A stretch of 64,000 bases of DNA, from positions 2,743,001 through 2,807,000 of the forward strand of contig CP114490.1 in assembly GCA_027186245.1 (NCBI GenBank). The letters run 5' to 3'. Numbering within the stretch: position 1 is the first letter of the stretch; every line of letters starts with the position of its first letter. The position numbers and the translations under genes were made by a program. The notes under the pieces were generated by a model. It did no database searches. It saw only the letters and a list, made by a program, of their open reading frames with translations, and was not told the origin of the DNA. Source of the DNA: Coriaria nepalensis. Its lineage: Eukaryota; Streptophyta; Magnoliopsida; Cucurbitales; Coriariaceae. This document shows, piece after piece, positions 48,915 to 64,000 of the stretch.

Positions 48915-50265
48915 CGGTTCCTCACGCAGATTGATCCAAAGGATTTTCCTCTGCTTTCCATCTTTTTCACCCCCGATGTGCTCAAAAACATTACGAATTC
49001 CATCAATTGTAGGAATAGCAACACCATGAACATGCAATGAGTCGGCCTAACAATAAAACCGAAGAAAAAGAAAAGAGGAATGAATAATAAACTAAGTATA
49101 TGAAAGATCAAAGATGAAAACCATGAGAGATGGCTGTCCATGATACAAAGTCAATGCATTGTACAATTAATTTTTGCACTTCATGCTCCTACATTCAAAA
49201 CACGCTCAAAGACACATAAGAGCATTTCAATCAGAGGAGATGATTAAGGTCTTTGGTCATTTTCTAATAGAAAGGTTCTCAAACATTTGGTAGCTTAACA
49301 TGGTATTCCAGGAGAAGCTTTTTGGTTAAATCCTCAATTCTCTAATTTTGTTTAAGAAGCATCTTCAGTGTGGCTTATAGGCTTTAGTCTATGTTTGTAA
49401 AAGCATGATATATACGTTTCTAGAAGTATAGTTTAACTAGTTGGAACATTTTCTAATAGCTTAACAACTTACATGAATTAAAGTACTATTCAATTTAGAA
49501 GTATGACCATGCCTGAGCAGATGTGGTAGAGTATTTGGAGATAAGACTCAGGTACAAATCATCAAGTCAAAACTCATCCAAGAAGTATAACTGGTCCTGA
49601 CCTCGAGAAAGATTGACAGATTAAGACTGATATACCAAAATGATGGAGAAGTAGAATAAGGCAGCTTCTAATATGTTAAGTTGAAGAACTGGAGTATTAA
49701 ATTGAATGCTTCCATTGTAGAGTCAAATCTACTAGAATTTTCCTTATCGAGCGCAAGAAAACTATAAGATGGAATGTACAACTACTTACCACCAAAGAGT
49801 AACTAGTGCAAGAAAACCATCTGTTTGTTTTAACAAACATGGTAACAGCACCGCGCAATGAGCGATTGGGTTTACAGATGCAAGTTTCCAAGAAAAGCAT
49901 AACAGCAAAAATAAAAGAAAATGCAATAGTTCTAGAGTCTTATACATTATGGGATACATCTAATTTCTAGGCATAGATGCTATTTCTAGTCTCTACTCTT
50001 TGTTATTCCTATCATATTTGTTCGGCTATTTGTATTTTCTCAACTGAGTCCAATCATCAATAGGGGAAAACACCCAAAAGCAAAGAAAAAGAAGAATAAA
50101 ATATAGTAAAACCTGACGATAATTAGGAGCACCATCAATTTGAGGTAACAATCGCTTATTCTGACATCCAGGGAAGTGGTCGCTCTTTAAAATCGTCCTC
50201 TTGCCCAAAACCGATCCTCCTCTTTGCTTCATCACCTGCTCTGGTTCCTTTGTTATTGATGTCAT
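48915..50265 (-). pseudogene. PALD: Paladin-like phosphatase-domain gene, first two exons only
   Basis: Plants have one large Paladin-type protein of more than 1000 residues with tandem phosphatase-like domains. Exon 1 (50265-50113) encodes MTSITKEPEQVMKQRGGSVL then KRTILKSDHFPGCQNKRLLP and QIDGAPNYRQ. Exon 2 (49046-48915) encodes ADSLHVHGVAIPTIDGIRN, then ILWINLREEP. Both are in phase, with good splice sites and intact codons, and exon 2 ends at a normal donor. The expected next exon (VVYINGRPFVLR-type sequence) and all later ones are missing: NLR-D ends 540 bp further on. The gene has been cut off at the edge of the NLR cluster. It could still give a short transcript of about 95 codons plus read-through. 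Confidence 0.82.
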
Positions 50266-51833
50266 GGCTGTCTCCTCCTTTAAAAATTCTATCCACTCAA
50301 GCCAACTAAACGTGCGTGCCGGATTGCAGATTCTCTCGAACTTCCCTGTAATCCGCGTTTATCTTCCTCACTTGCTTTTCTTCTCCAATCAATTGCAGGT
50401 ATTAAGGAATGAAGCTGCGGATCACATCGGACGACCGCAAACACAACAGTAGAAAATTTAACCACGCCTTACAGCTTGGAGTGTGGATTTAAGAGAAAAG
50501 AAAATCAATCGATAGATGATAGAGGAAGACGACGACGACGATGATGACTGGCAGTGCTGAAGATGCAGTGCAGTGCTGGTGAAGCCGTCCAGAGGTGAAT
50601 GTCCGAAGAAGAAAAGTCGTGACGCCGCGCCGGAGTTCGCGACAGTGACGAAGACGGAGGTGGCAACAATGGAGATTTGAGATTCTTACAAAATTAACGA
50701 ATTTCTGAAATTTTAACAGGAAAAAAAAAATTCTAATAATAATAATTATTAGATATGCTTTGTGTGGTTATTGGTGAGGTGCTGGCCTGCTGGGTTTTAC
50801 GGGGTTTACTGGGTTTGGGGGGCACATCTTATCAATGCGTCTCCCCCCACCTCGTTGCGATTAGAATTTGGTTCCTTTTCATTTTATATTGAATTTGAAT
50901 TTCTAAGAAGTTAGGGTACTTTTTGTAATTATGACCAAGAACTCTCTCTCTCTCTCCTTCTTTTACATTAGATACCAAAACGTATAAGATCCAGATATCT
51001 CTTTTCGCTGGACTTCAATGGCAGAGTAAAATTGAAAGAGGAAAAATGATCCTCTCTCTCTTCCATGCTTCTCTCTCTTTGGTTTTTTCTTTAACACAAC
51101 AATTAAGGACGAGAAAAAGGAGTCTAATATCAGAATCATTTTCTGCTTTCAATTTTACTCTGCCATTGAAGACCCAGCAAGGAAGGTATTTTCTTAATTC
51201 TTAATGAACTAGATGTAGTTCATATTCTAACCTGAAATGGCTAAATTCGCTTTCAAAGTATAAGGATGGTTAATTCTTCACCAGGAATGACAGATTTGAT
51301 TCGATTAGATTTCTCATAATTCGATTTAGAAATCTCGAACAGAAAAATCAGATTCAAACGAGTGAAAATCAGATTCAAAGAATAATTAACCTGACATATA
51401 GTGTGTCATTCATCGCGGGGTCTGAAAATTATCAATTGGATTAAAATTTTTTATTTAAATTATATATAAATTAAAAAATTAATCAGAAAATATGTAAGGG
51501 TGAATTTATAAAAAATAAAATATATAGGGATTCAAATGTAAATTAATCATAATTTTATACTTCCCGTATTATGCGGAAAATGATTTTGTCAGTTTGGCCG
51601 GGTCGGGAGGCACAACGCTTCTCGTTTCATCAACAACTCGTAACCTGCCGGATTCCCCGACCACCCGACCACGAAAAAATAAATAAAAAAAAGGAAAGAA
51701 GGAAAACTAAAAACAAAATTATGTAAAACTGAGAGAGAAGAAGCTCCTGATCCTCCTCCTCCTCTTAGCTTTCTTCTCTTACAACCTTAAAACTTTCAAA
51801 CGATAGCACCTAGATTCTTTCTCCTCTCTTTCT
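50266..51833. other. Spacer between divergent Paladin fragment and DUF538 gene
   Basis: Holds the Paladin upstream region (with GACGAC-rich sequence near 50,530), a CT-rich tract near 50,941-50,956, the hairpin listed separately, an AT-rich part at 51,420-51,550 and the CT-rich leader of the DUF538 gene. No other gene seen. Confidence 0.5.
51005..51180. other. Perfect inverted repeat able to form a long hairpin
   Basis: A 26-bp arm at 51013-51038 (starting CTTCAATGGCAGAGTAAAAT) is the exact reverse complement of 51146-51171. Pairing continues outward and inward with few mismatches, about 46 bp per arm (51005-51050 with 51135-51180), around a loop of about 85 nt rich in CT. It could be a young MIRNA-type foldback or the remains of a small inverted-repeat transposon. 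No known miRNA sequence was recognised in the arms. Confidence 0.6.
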
Positions 51834-53037
51834 ATGGGTCCCCCGCCTCTTCTTCCTCTATCGCTAAATTGGAACACCTATCTTCACTTTCTGACCCTAT
51901 CAATCCTCGTCCTGACCTTCCCCTTCATGGCGGCTTCAGACCCATCAACAATCTACGACTACCTCCACCTCCATGGCCTACCCATAGGCTTACTTCCAAA
52001 GGGCATAACGAAATTCTCCATTAACACGACGACGGGCCAATTCGAGGTCTTTCTCGACCAACCCTGCAACGCCAAGTTCGAGAACGAAGTCCACTACGAT
52101 TTCAACGTCATGGGCCGGCTCAGCTTTGGCCGGATCGGGGAATTATCCGGTGTTTCCGCTCAGGAGCTCTTCCTGTGGTTCCCTGTAAAGGGTATACGTG
52201 TCGATGTTCCCAGCTCTGGTTTGATTTATTTCGATGTGGGCGTCGTAGACAAGCAATTCTCTCTTTCTCTGTTTGAGTCTCCGCCTGATTGCACGGCGGC
52301 CGAGCCGGTTGATCTGATGCTTGTAGATGGTGGAGAACATGGGTGGTGGAAGGTACCCATTTTCAGCAGCTATTTTTTCTAAATTTATTGCTTTTTGGCT
52401 TCCTTTTTTTTTTTTTTTTTTAATACTTGATGTTCTGCAATTTTTGTCCTGTTTGCGTTTTATGGTGTTACTAATGCCTTCTCTTACAATTCGTTTCTGA
52501 CAAATTGAGATTAAGAAAAAACATCTTTTGTAATGTGGTATAATTGTCTTGAATGTGACATGATAAAGTTATCTGTAAAATATGTTGAATTAGGACCATT
52601 TTTTTGACCCTCGTCAATGATGTTTGGGTTTTTATTATATTCCAATTTCAATTTTTTGTGCTGCTAGAATTAGTTTTCACACGGTTTTAAGCATTTTGAT
52701 TAACAAAAAACTAATGACCTTGTTTTCCAACAAGGCATAGATCAATGCCAAAGCAATACTAACAGTTTCTTATCTATATATATGGTGATTTTGTTGATCA
52801 TTGATGCCGAATAATTCGTATAATTTTAGCATTTTCCGGGTTCTCAATTTGGCAACAGGGGCGTTTGAAGGATTTCGCTAACATTTTTTCGGTCTTTTTT
52901 TTTTCCATTTAAATACTTGTTTTGGGTTAAAACTAGTCTGAAGTTTCTCATAGTGGTTGCTAATTGATTGCAGAGTAAATCACAAGTTCTCGAGAATGGA
53001 GGTGGTAAAAGAAGTGAACTACATGCTGCTTCTTAGA
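51834..53037 (+). CDS. DUF538 family secreted protein
   Basis: DUF538 proteins are plant-specific, small, usually secreted and of poorly defined function. Two exons, 51834-52352 and 52975-53037; 193 residues. A hydrophobic signal region (LHFLTLSILVLTFPFMAA) covers about residues 17-34. The DUF538 core then follows: STIYDYLHLHGLPIGLLPKG, FEVFLDQPCNAKFE, LSFGRIGELSGVSAQELF, LWFPVKGIRVDVPSSGLIYF and FDVGVVDKQFSLSLFESPP. The second exon encodes a short polar tail (SKSQVLENGGGKRSELHAAS). The start is the first ATG after a CT-rich 5' leader. Complete and intact. Confidence 0.92.
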
Positions 53038-54345
53038 TAATGAAGGAAGAGAAATTTGATCAAGTTCAAGTATATGAATCAACCTGTGGGTTCTTTCCTT
53101 TACTGTACAGTCTCTTCAACCTGATGGTCTGTCTTGTTGGGGCAAAATTCAATGGTTATAGTAACGAGGTGGGGACTTACATTGAGCATTTTATGTATCA
53201 TTCATGTTGAGGGATAGACCGGCTTCAGGTTAGGTTGGTTGGTTAATTTCAGTTAATAAGTATGTTTATATTTTGAAAATTTGTTTGTCGCTATCATATT
53301 ACATAATAATCTACTTACAATTGTTTGAGATTGTTGTATTTAGTTTCTGTAAATGGTTTCCGGTTCGGGTTTGTTTACCTTAGGCTGCTTATTGTGAAGA
53401 TTTCTGTTTGTTGTTTTTGAATAATTATGATATAGAATATGACTTTAAGTTCAGCATTGCGGTTTTATAAATGGTTAAACTAGCATTCGTTCAAGATATG
53501 TGTTTACTGTGTTGTTATCCATTAGCGCTTAGAGAGCGCCTAGAGCCTTTGAAGACAAAATGGTATAAGAAAGATGTTCTAAAACTGCATTTGTAATGGA
53601 GCCACATTTGTCTGCTCAAGACAGCATGTTTCGAGTAAAGAAATTTTACCAGTTTAAGGCGATGAAGTGTTGTTTGTTGACTATTGAAGATTGGAGTACT
53701 TTTTGGGATTGCTTTCGACATGGGAAAGGTACTTGTAACTTGTAAGAAGGGCGTGTTAGGGTCATTGTATAGTGTTGTTAAGAAGTAAAGCACAAGAAAA
53801 TGAACACTTTACTATTGGTTTTAAGGGATAATATAATGCAAGTGATCATCTTGTAGGTGTATGGTGTACTTAGTGTTATAATCCCATTAATAGAGAAAAT
53901 GTCAGTCCAATTGAAATCTCATGTACCTTTTTTCTAGTGATGGAAATCTTGTAACATGTAACGATGAATCGAATTCATATCCAATTTGTTTCGAGATCAA
54001 CTCACGATTCTATTAAATTAACGCAAATCTTCTGTAGATTCATTTCACAAGAGAAGAGTTTGAGATTTGGTTACACAGAAACAAATCTTATATTAAAATT
54101 AAATCAAACCAACAAGCTACAGCCACGACTCAAGAGAGACAGAGACAGAGACAGAGAGGTAGGGGAGGTTAGTAACATTCCTATTTCTTCTATTTTACAA
54201 TGATAAAAATCCCTCATTTCCCAGCACAAGGAGTGAAGGAAACCGACATTTGCAATACCTACTGATGGTATAAGGCTATCTCCAAAAACAGAGTAAGAGT
54301 GAACTCCTTTGCGAGGGGAAATTATCGACAGATCAACCTCCGTTA
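53038..54345. other. Spacer between convergent genes; no gene seen
   Basis: The DUF538 3' flank and the GFAT 3' UTR side. A GAGACA microsatellite of about four units lies near 54,136-54,160. Confidence 0.5.
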
Positions 54346-59232
<4,887 letters not shown>

Positions 59233-61496
59233 TGCTCTATCTCTTCCGTCTGGTTTTTTCAAAAAAGCTACAAATTTTCTCTGCTCTCTCTCTGCTCGCT
59301 TCTTCTGTTGTGAACGATTTTAAGAGTGGGAGGGAAGGAGCCAAGTTTGACCCTCTGACTTTTTGTTTCATTAAAGAAGACGATTCTAATTCAAGGGGTA
59401 TATCTGTCTTTTCGGTGATCGTCAGAGCTGATGTTGTGGCATGTGGGAGTTGGTCGGATGTTTATGGACATGATAGGGATCGGGGTTTGATCGTAAATTT
59501 TGGGTGGAGAGTCGGGGAAGGGTAGTTAAGTAAGTCATTTTCATATCCTTCCTAGAGTGCAGTCAGAGATTGCGGTTACTTACAGAGTCTTGTTCAATTT
59601 CTTCCGTTGCACACCGGAAAGTATGCGCAGACGCCGGCGGGATGTCCCTTCTTTTTTTTTCCCTCTTATTTTAATAAGTATTATTATTGATTTGAATTGA
59701 TGAATGATTCCAAATTTTTGGCGTCTTTTCGAGAATCCTTCTCACCTTTCTCTATCAGTAAGAATTTGAGCAAATTTTTGGCGCATCTTGAGTAGGTAAT
59801 TCAGTATAATTATATTTAATTTAAAATAATAATAATTTATTTGATTATTTAATTATTTAATTTTATTAAAATTATATTAATTTATTTTAAAATTTTATTT
59901 TAATATATTTAATAAAATCGAACGGTTATAATCAATTTTTATATTTTTTAGATCAATTACACCAATTAAAATTATACCAAAATTCTACTCATAAAAATAG
60001 ATATTTTTATATATACCATATATATTAACACATGTTATAATTAATATGATTTTAACTATAAATATTTATAATTAAAATTATATTTTATGATAATACATAT
60101 AATATATATAATAATTTTTCTAAAAAATGTTTTTGAAAATTTTTTTATGGATACATTTACAAAAATTAATCAATTTATATAATTAAAATTTATTCTATAA
60201 AAATAATATCTTAAGAAATTATCCTTTATTTCTTATTTTTTTTTTCTGAAACATCCTTTTTTTTTTTTTATTTAGTCACTTATAAAATTTATATAATATA
60301 TAATATAATAATATAAATAAAATTTCCTAAGCCATTCACTTAGTTTAATCATTAACGTGGTTGTTGATTAGTCGTATCATGTCTTTCAGACAATATAGAA
60401 TACTGAAAAATATAAGAATATTTATAATTATTTATAAAATGATTTTAGATTATTTTATACATATATATATTTTTTAATTTTAATTAATAATTAATAATTT
60501 AATAAATAATTATTCTCTATTTTATTATTTAATTTAAATTATAAAGAAATTTAAAGAACTTATTTAACTTATTTATATTTAAAAATAAGAAAAAACTAAA
60601 TATAAGATAAAATTTATTTAAATTATAGTTAAAATATATATTTTTAAAAACTGGAAGTAAATAGTAAAATAAAAGAAAAGGGTAAACAAATTTAGATCTT
60701 GTTTCTTAAGTCTTAATCATTTCTAAAGTAAGAAAGGTGTATGTTTCTAAGTCTAATCAGACGGAATGAATTTGGTAATACGATCAATAGTTTACTCTAA
60801 TGTAGTTGACCCAATAAAATATTGGATCTACCAAAAGTACAAAACAAAGCCGTTCGTAAAGATGTAATTGATTTGATAATCCAAAATTTAAATTAAAATA
60901 TATATATATATATATATATTGACCGACAAAAAATATTTTTCTTGGAACCGAACTAAAACTGAAACAACCGTGTTGTTTTCTGCGCAAAATCAAAACCATG
61001 TAATCCATGGATGGGAATATATATGTAGAAGAGGGAGGAACGATATAGAAAGAGACGTGAAGAAAAAGGACATATTCTGATTTTGCTTCACAAGAGGGAG
61101 TAGAGAGAGAGAGAGAGCGAGATAGAGAGATAATAAACAGCAAAAGCTGACGTTTGATCTCATGTTTCTTGCATTCCAGTAATTTGATATATATAGATTT
61201 ATCGTTTTGCCGTTGAAAACGCGCATATCCCTTGCTTTCTCCACCCCCCTCTTCTTCTTCTTCTTCTTCTTCTTCTTCATCTTCTTCGTCTTCTTCGTCT
61301 TCTTCTCCTTCTTCTCCTAAATGCCTTTCCCACCACCTCTGCCCAACTGAATCTCCCTCGAAAAGGTCATGAAAATTTCATCAAACCCACATTCCAAAAT
61401 CGATAAAAACAACTCAAGAACTTCAAATCCGATTGTTTTTGCCTTCTGGGTCTTTGCTCTAGCCTCTGTTAGTTAATATTCGTCTTATAGAGGGCC
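59233..61496. other. AT-rich spacer with microsatellites; no gene seen
   Basis: Includes the GFAT upstream region, about 800 bp of very AT-rich low-complexity DNA (59,800-60,660), a TA repeat at 60,899-60,919, and a TTC repeat of about 20 units, partly interrupted, at 61,250-61,316 in the leader of the next gene. Confidence 0.6.
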
Positions 61497-63940
61497 ATGA
61501 CCATGATAGATCTTACACGATTTGCTGTAGTGGGTCTGTTGCTTTTCTCGAATTTGTTAACTGGGTCTTGCAATTTGGTTTTCCAAGTAGAGCATAAGTT
61601 TAAGGGGCGTGAGAAGTCTTTAAGTTCATTGAAAGCTCATGATATGCACCGCCATGGTAGATTCCTCTCTGCTATCGATCTCGAACTGGGTGGAAATGGG
61701 CAGCCTTCACAAACTGGGTTCGTATTATTTGCTTTTGCTTTTTTGTGATTGAACTCATTACTGTCGATTCTGTTTTGTCAAAATTTTCATTGTTGGTATA
61801 ATTTGTGGCGGTTTATTTGAAATATAATCCAATTGGCTTTGGTACTTGGATCGAAGCTACTGTATAGTATGTGATTTATGTCGGGGCGAGTAGTAATTGG
61901 GTTTGATTCTATTTTTAGATCATCATACCTACCTATCTTTTTCTATTTTTGGGTTTATTTGATTTGATGCTATACAGACATGATTGACTTTTTTTTTTTG
62001 TTACATTGACTTGCCATTTCATCTCTTCACAGTTTTTTTGTTTCTCTTTAACTCATTTGTATGATTGCTTATAAATTGAGAGTTATGCTGATTTCCCACA
62101 TTGTTTTTCATTCGTTCGTCATCAATTCTACATTAGTTTTTATCCTATGATTATTGACTTGTATGGTTAATTGGTCTAGGCTTTACTTTGCTAAAATTGG
62201 ACTTGGGACTCCTCCAAAAGACTATTATGTGCAAGTAGATACCGGAAGTGACATTCTATGGGTGAATTGTGCAGGCTGTGCAGACTGCCCTAAGAAAAGT
62301 GATCTTGGGGTATGTACTTTTCTTCTACTTTTAGAATTTGATAACTCATGGATCATATTAATTTTCACAAAGCTTTGTTGACCATGTTTACCGAAAATAT
62401 GAATATCTAGTATCATAATGATTAATTGTAATTCGACTACAGATGGAATTGACGCTATTCGATCCAAAGAGCTCAAGCACTTCGAGCTTGGTTACTTGTG
62501 ATCAAGCTTTTTGCGTGTCGACATATAGTGGTCCAATTCCTGGATGCAAGGCCAAATTGGAATGCGAATATAAAGTTGTATATGGAGATGAAAGCTCAAC
62601 TTCTGGGTATTTTGTGAAGGATTATGTACAGCTCGATAAAGTGACAGGAAACCGTCAAACTTCACCGACAAATGGGAGTATAATTTTTGGGTTGGTTGCA
62701 TTTCTATTTTTTCCTTATAATACACTTAAGTTTGGTTTTCTGTAGATAAATGGCAAAGACATTTATTTTGAGCATTATGATAGCAAAGAAAATTTTCCGT
62801 AATTCTAAATTCTTTTGCTGTGTAATAGGAACTCAGAAATATAGCATTCTATTGTTCTAGATAGGTTTATAGGCTCCTTTATATTTCTAGATAGGTTTAT
62901 AGGCTCCTTTAATATATCTAGATAGGTTTATAGGCTCTCCATCTTTAATCTGATCTAGAATGATATTCATCTTTCTTTGCTATCTTATGTATCCAATTCT
63001 AACTTGCCTTATGCTGAGAATAGGTGTGGAGATCAACAAGCTGGGCAGTTAAAAAATTCAGCAGAAGCACTAGACGGGATACTTGGTTTCGGACAAGCAA
63101 ATTCATCCATGATTTCACAGCTAGCTTCTTCTGGAAAAGTGAAAAAGATTTTTTCACACTGCTTGGATGTTACAAATGGAGGTGGGATTTTTTCCATTGG
63201 AGAGGTGGTGCACCCACTAGTGAATAAGACAACTCCATTGGTTCGGTACCAGTAAGTAACAAAAAAAGGGAGTTTTGTCATCAATAGTTTAAACTTTAAT
63301 TTCTTCATTTGTTTCAATTTTTAATTAATTAATTTCTCGGTTTTTGTAGGTCACATTATAATGTTGTTCTGAAGGATATTGGGGTGGGTGATAGCATTCT
63401 AAATCTGCCCTCGGATGTATTTGATACAGATTACCAGAGAGGAACAGTAATTGACAGTGGTACAACACTGGCTTATCTTCCTGAGGCTATTTATGACCCA
63501 CTAACAACTAAGGTAAAATGATTTTGTTCAGAATTCCTTTACTTTTTTGCAGCATGTGTTTTAACAACTGAGGTAGTACTTTTTCTTACGCTAGATTTTA
63601 GAACAACAGCCTGGATTGAGTTTACATACTGTCGAGGACCAGTTCAGCTGTTTTCAGTATACTGACAAGTAAGAATTTTTTATCTTGGTGTTGCCTGAAT
63701 AATTTAATTGTTGTCAATAACAAAAACTTCTACTTTACTATAAATGTGCTCTGCTATCGTAAACATGATGATTTGATTAGCTCATATGGTGGTAAGGCTT
63801 TGAAGAGAGATGTCTTAGTTCTAATCGCTGCGATGAATTCTTGCAGTGTTGATGATGCATTTCCAACAGTCACGTTCTATTTTCAAGGTTCCTTAACACT
63901 GACCGTTTTTCCTCACGAGTATCTCTTCCAGAGTAGTAGT
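61497..63940 (+). CDS. Aspartic protease (A1 family, At5g36260/A36-like), 5' part
   Basis: Pepsin-like protease of the plant A36/A39 type, usually GPI-anchored or secreted. Seven exons visible: 61497-61717, 62180-62309, 62443-62690, 63024-63251, 63350-63512, 63595-63668, 63847-63940 (386 codons, in phase), ending at a donor (gtaagt); the rest lies beyond the right edge. Signal peptide FAVVGLLLFSNLLTGSC, propeptide, then LYFAKIGLGTPPKDYYVQVD. First catalytic motif DTGSD, Cys-rich CAGCADCPKKSDLG, YGDESSTSGYFVKDYVQLD, LDGILGFGQANSSMISQLAS. Second catalytic motif VIDSGTTLAYLP. The start is ATG 61497 (MTMIDL), with a second ATG two codons later. Which member cannot be told without the C-terminus. 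Confidence 0.92.
62857..62937. repeat. 31-bp minisatellite in intron 3 of the aspartic protease gene
   Basis: Three tandem copies of a unit containing CTAGATAGGTTTATAGGCTC, about 31 bp apart. The copies are nearly identical, so the duplication is recent. Confidence 0.9.
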
Positions 63941-64000
63941 GTAAGTAAAATTAGTTTTAGCTATGTTGCACTGGTGAGAGTCTTGCACTGGGCTTCCCCG

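Noticed and set aside
48700..51000. tRNA genes or other structured RNA genes
   Set aside because: I scanned for B-box-like GGTTCGAANCC and clover-leaf arms here and elsewhere and found none convincing.

Overview
This window is nuclear DNA from a eudicot plant. The genes have GT-AG introns, short exons and AT-rich spacers, and most encode proteins that can be aligned by eye to known plant families. The species cannot be named from the window alone. Coding segments below were joined by hand from splice sites and reading phase. For every multi-exon gene called complete, the exon lengths sum to a whole number of codons.

Left part (1-18,430), mostly housekeeping genes: the 5' part of an LCAT3-type phospholipase A1 (minus; runs off the left edge); a small unidentified coiled-coil protein (minus); ribosomal protein L38 (minus) with a telobox/site II promoter; a mitochondrial acyl carrier protein gene with an in-frame stop in its transit peptide (plus); calreticulin-3 with a 12-nt last exon carrying the HDEL signal (plus); EMC10 (minus); a foldback transposable element with 10-bp target duplications; and an OXI1-type AGC kinase (plus).

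Centre (about 19,400-50,300), an NLR immune-receptor cluster. Two genes lie on the minus strand (NLR-A 20.6-25.0 kb, NLR-B 28.7-32.9 kb) and two on the plus strand (NLR-C 36.0-41.0 kb, NLR-D 43.4-48.4 kb). A/B and C/D are two tandem-duplicated pairs facing away from each other. All four have a short N-terminus of about 80-95 residues in place of the usual coiled-coil domain, and all share a small Gly/Asn/Gln/His motif just before the NB-ARC domain. NLR-C and NLR-D also carry a long array of exact 21-residue Cys/Trp-rich leucine-rich repeats and a separate last exon encoding a hydrophobic helix flanked by basic residues, which looks like a C-terminal membrane anchor. NLR-D is a pseudogene: two nonsense codons, several frameshifts, a 691-bp solo LTR with a perfect 5-bp target duplication, and a deletion joining its repeat array to intron sequence. 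The cluster holds shards of other genes: an SCYL1/CTEXP kinase-like fragment, an orphan NLR LRR fragment, a degenerate plastid-protein-like gene with a partial second copy, and a Paladin-like gene that keeps only its first two exons at the right border.

Right part (50,300-64,000), housekeeping again: an intergenic perfect inverted repeat able to form a hairpin, a DUF538 secreted protein (plus), glutamine:fructose-6-phosphate aminotransferase (minus, 11 exons), and the 5' part of an A1-family aspartic protease (plus; runs off the right edge).

Functional links: CRT3 (ER quality control of immune receptors), OXI1 (oxidative-burst kinase) and the NLR cluster all belong to immunity, and CRT3 and EMC10 both act in ER membrane or glycoprotein biogenesis. 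Their adjacency may be chance.
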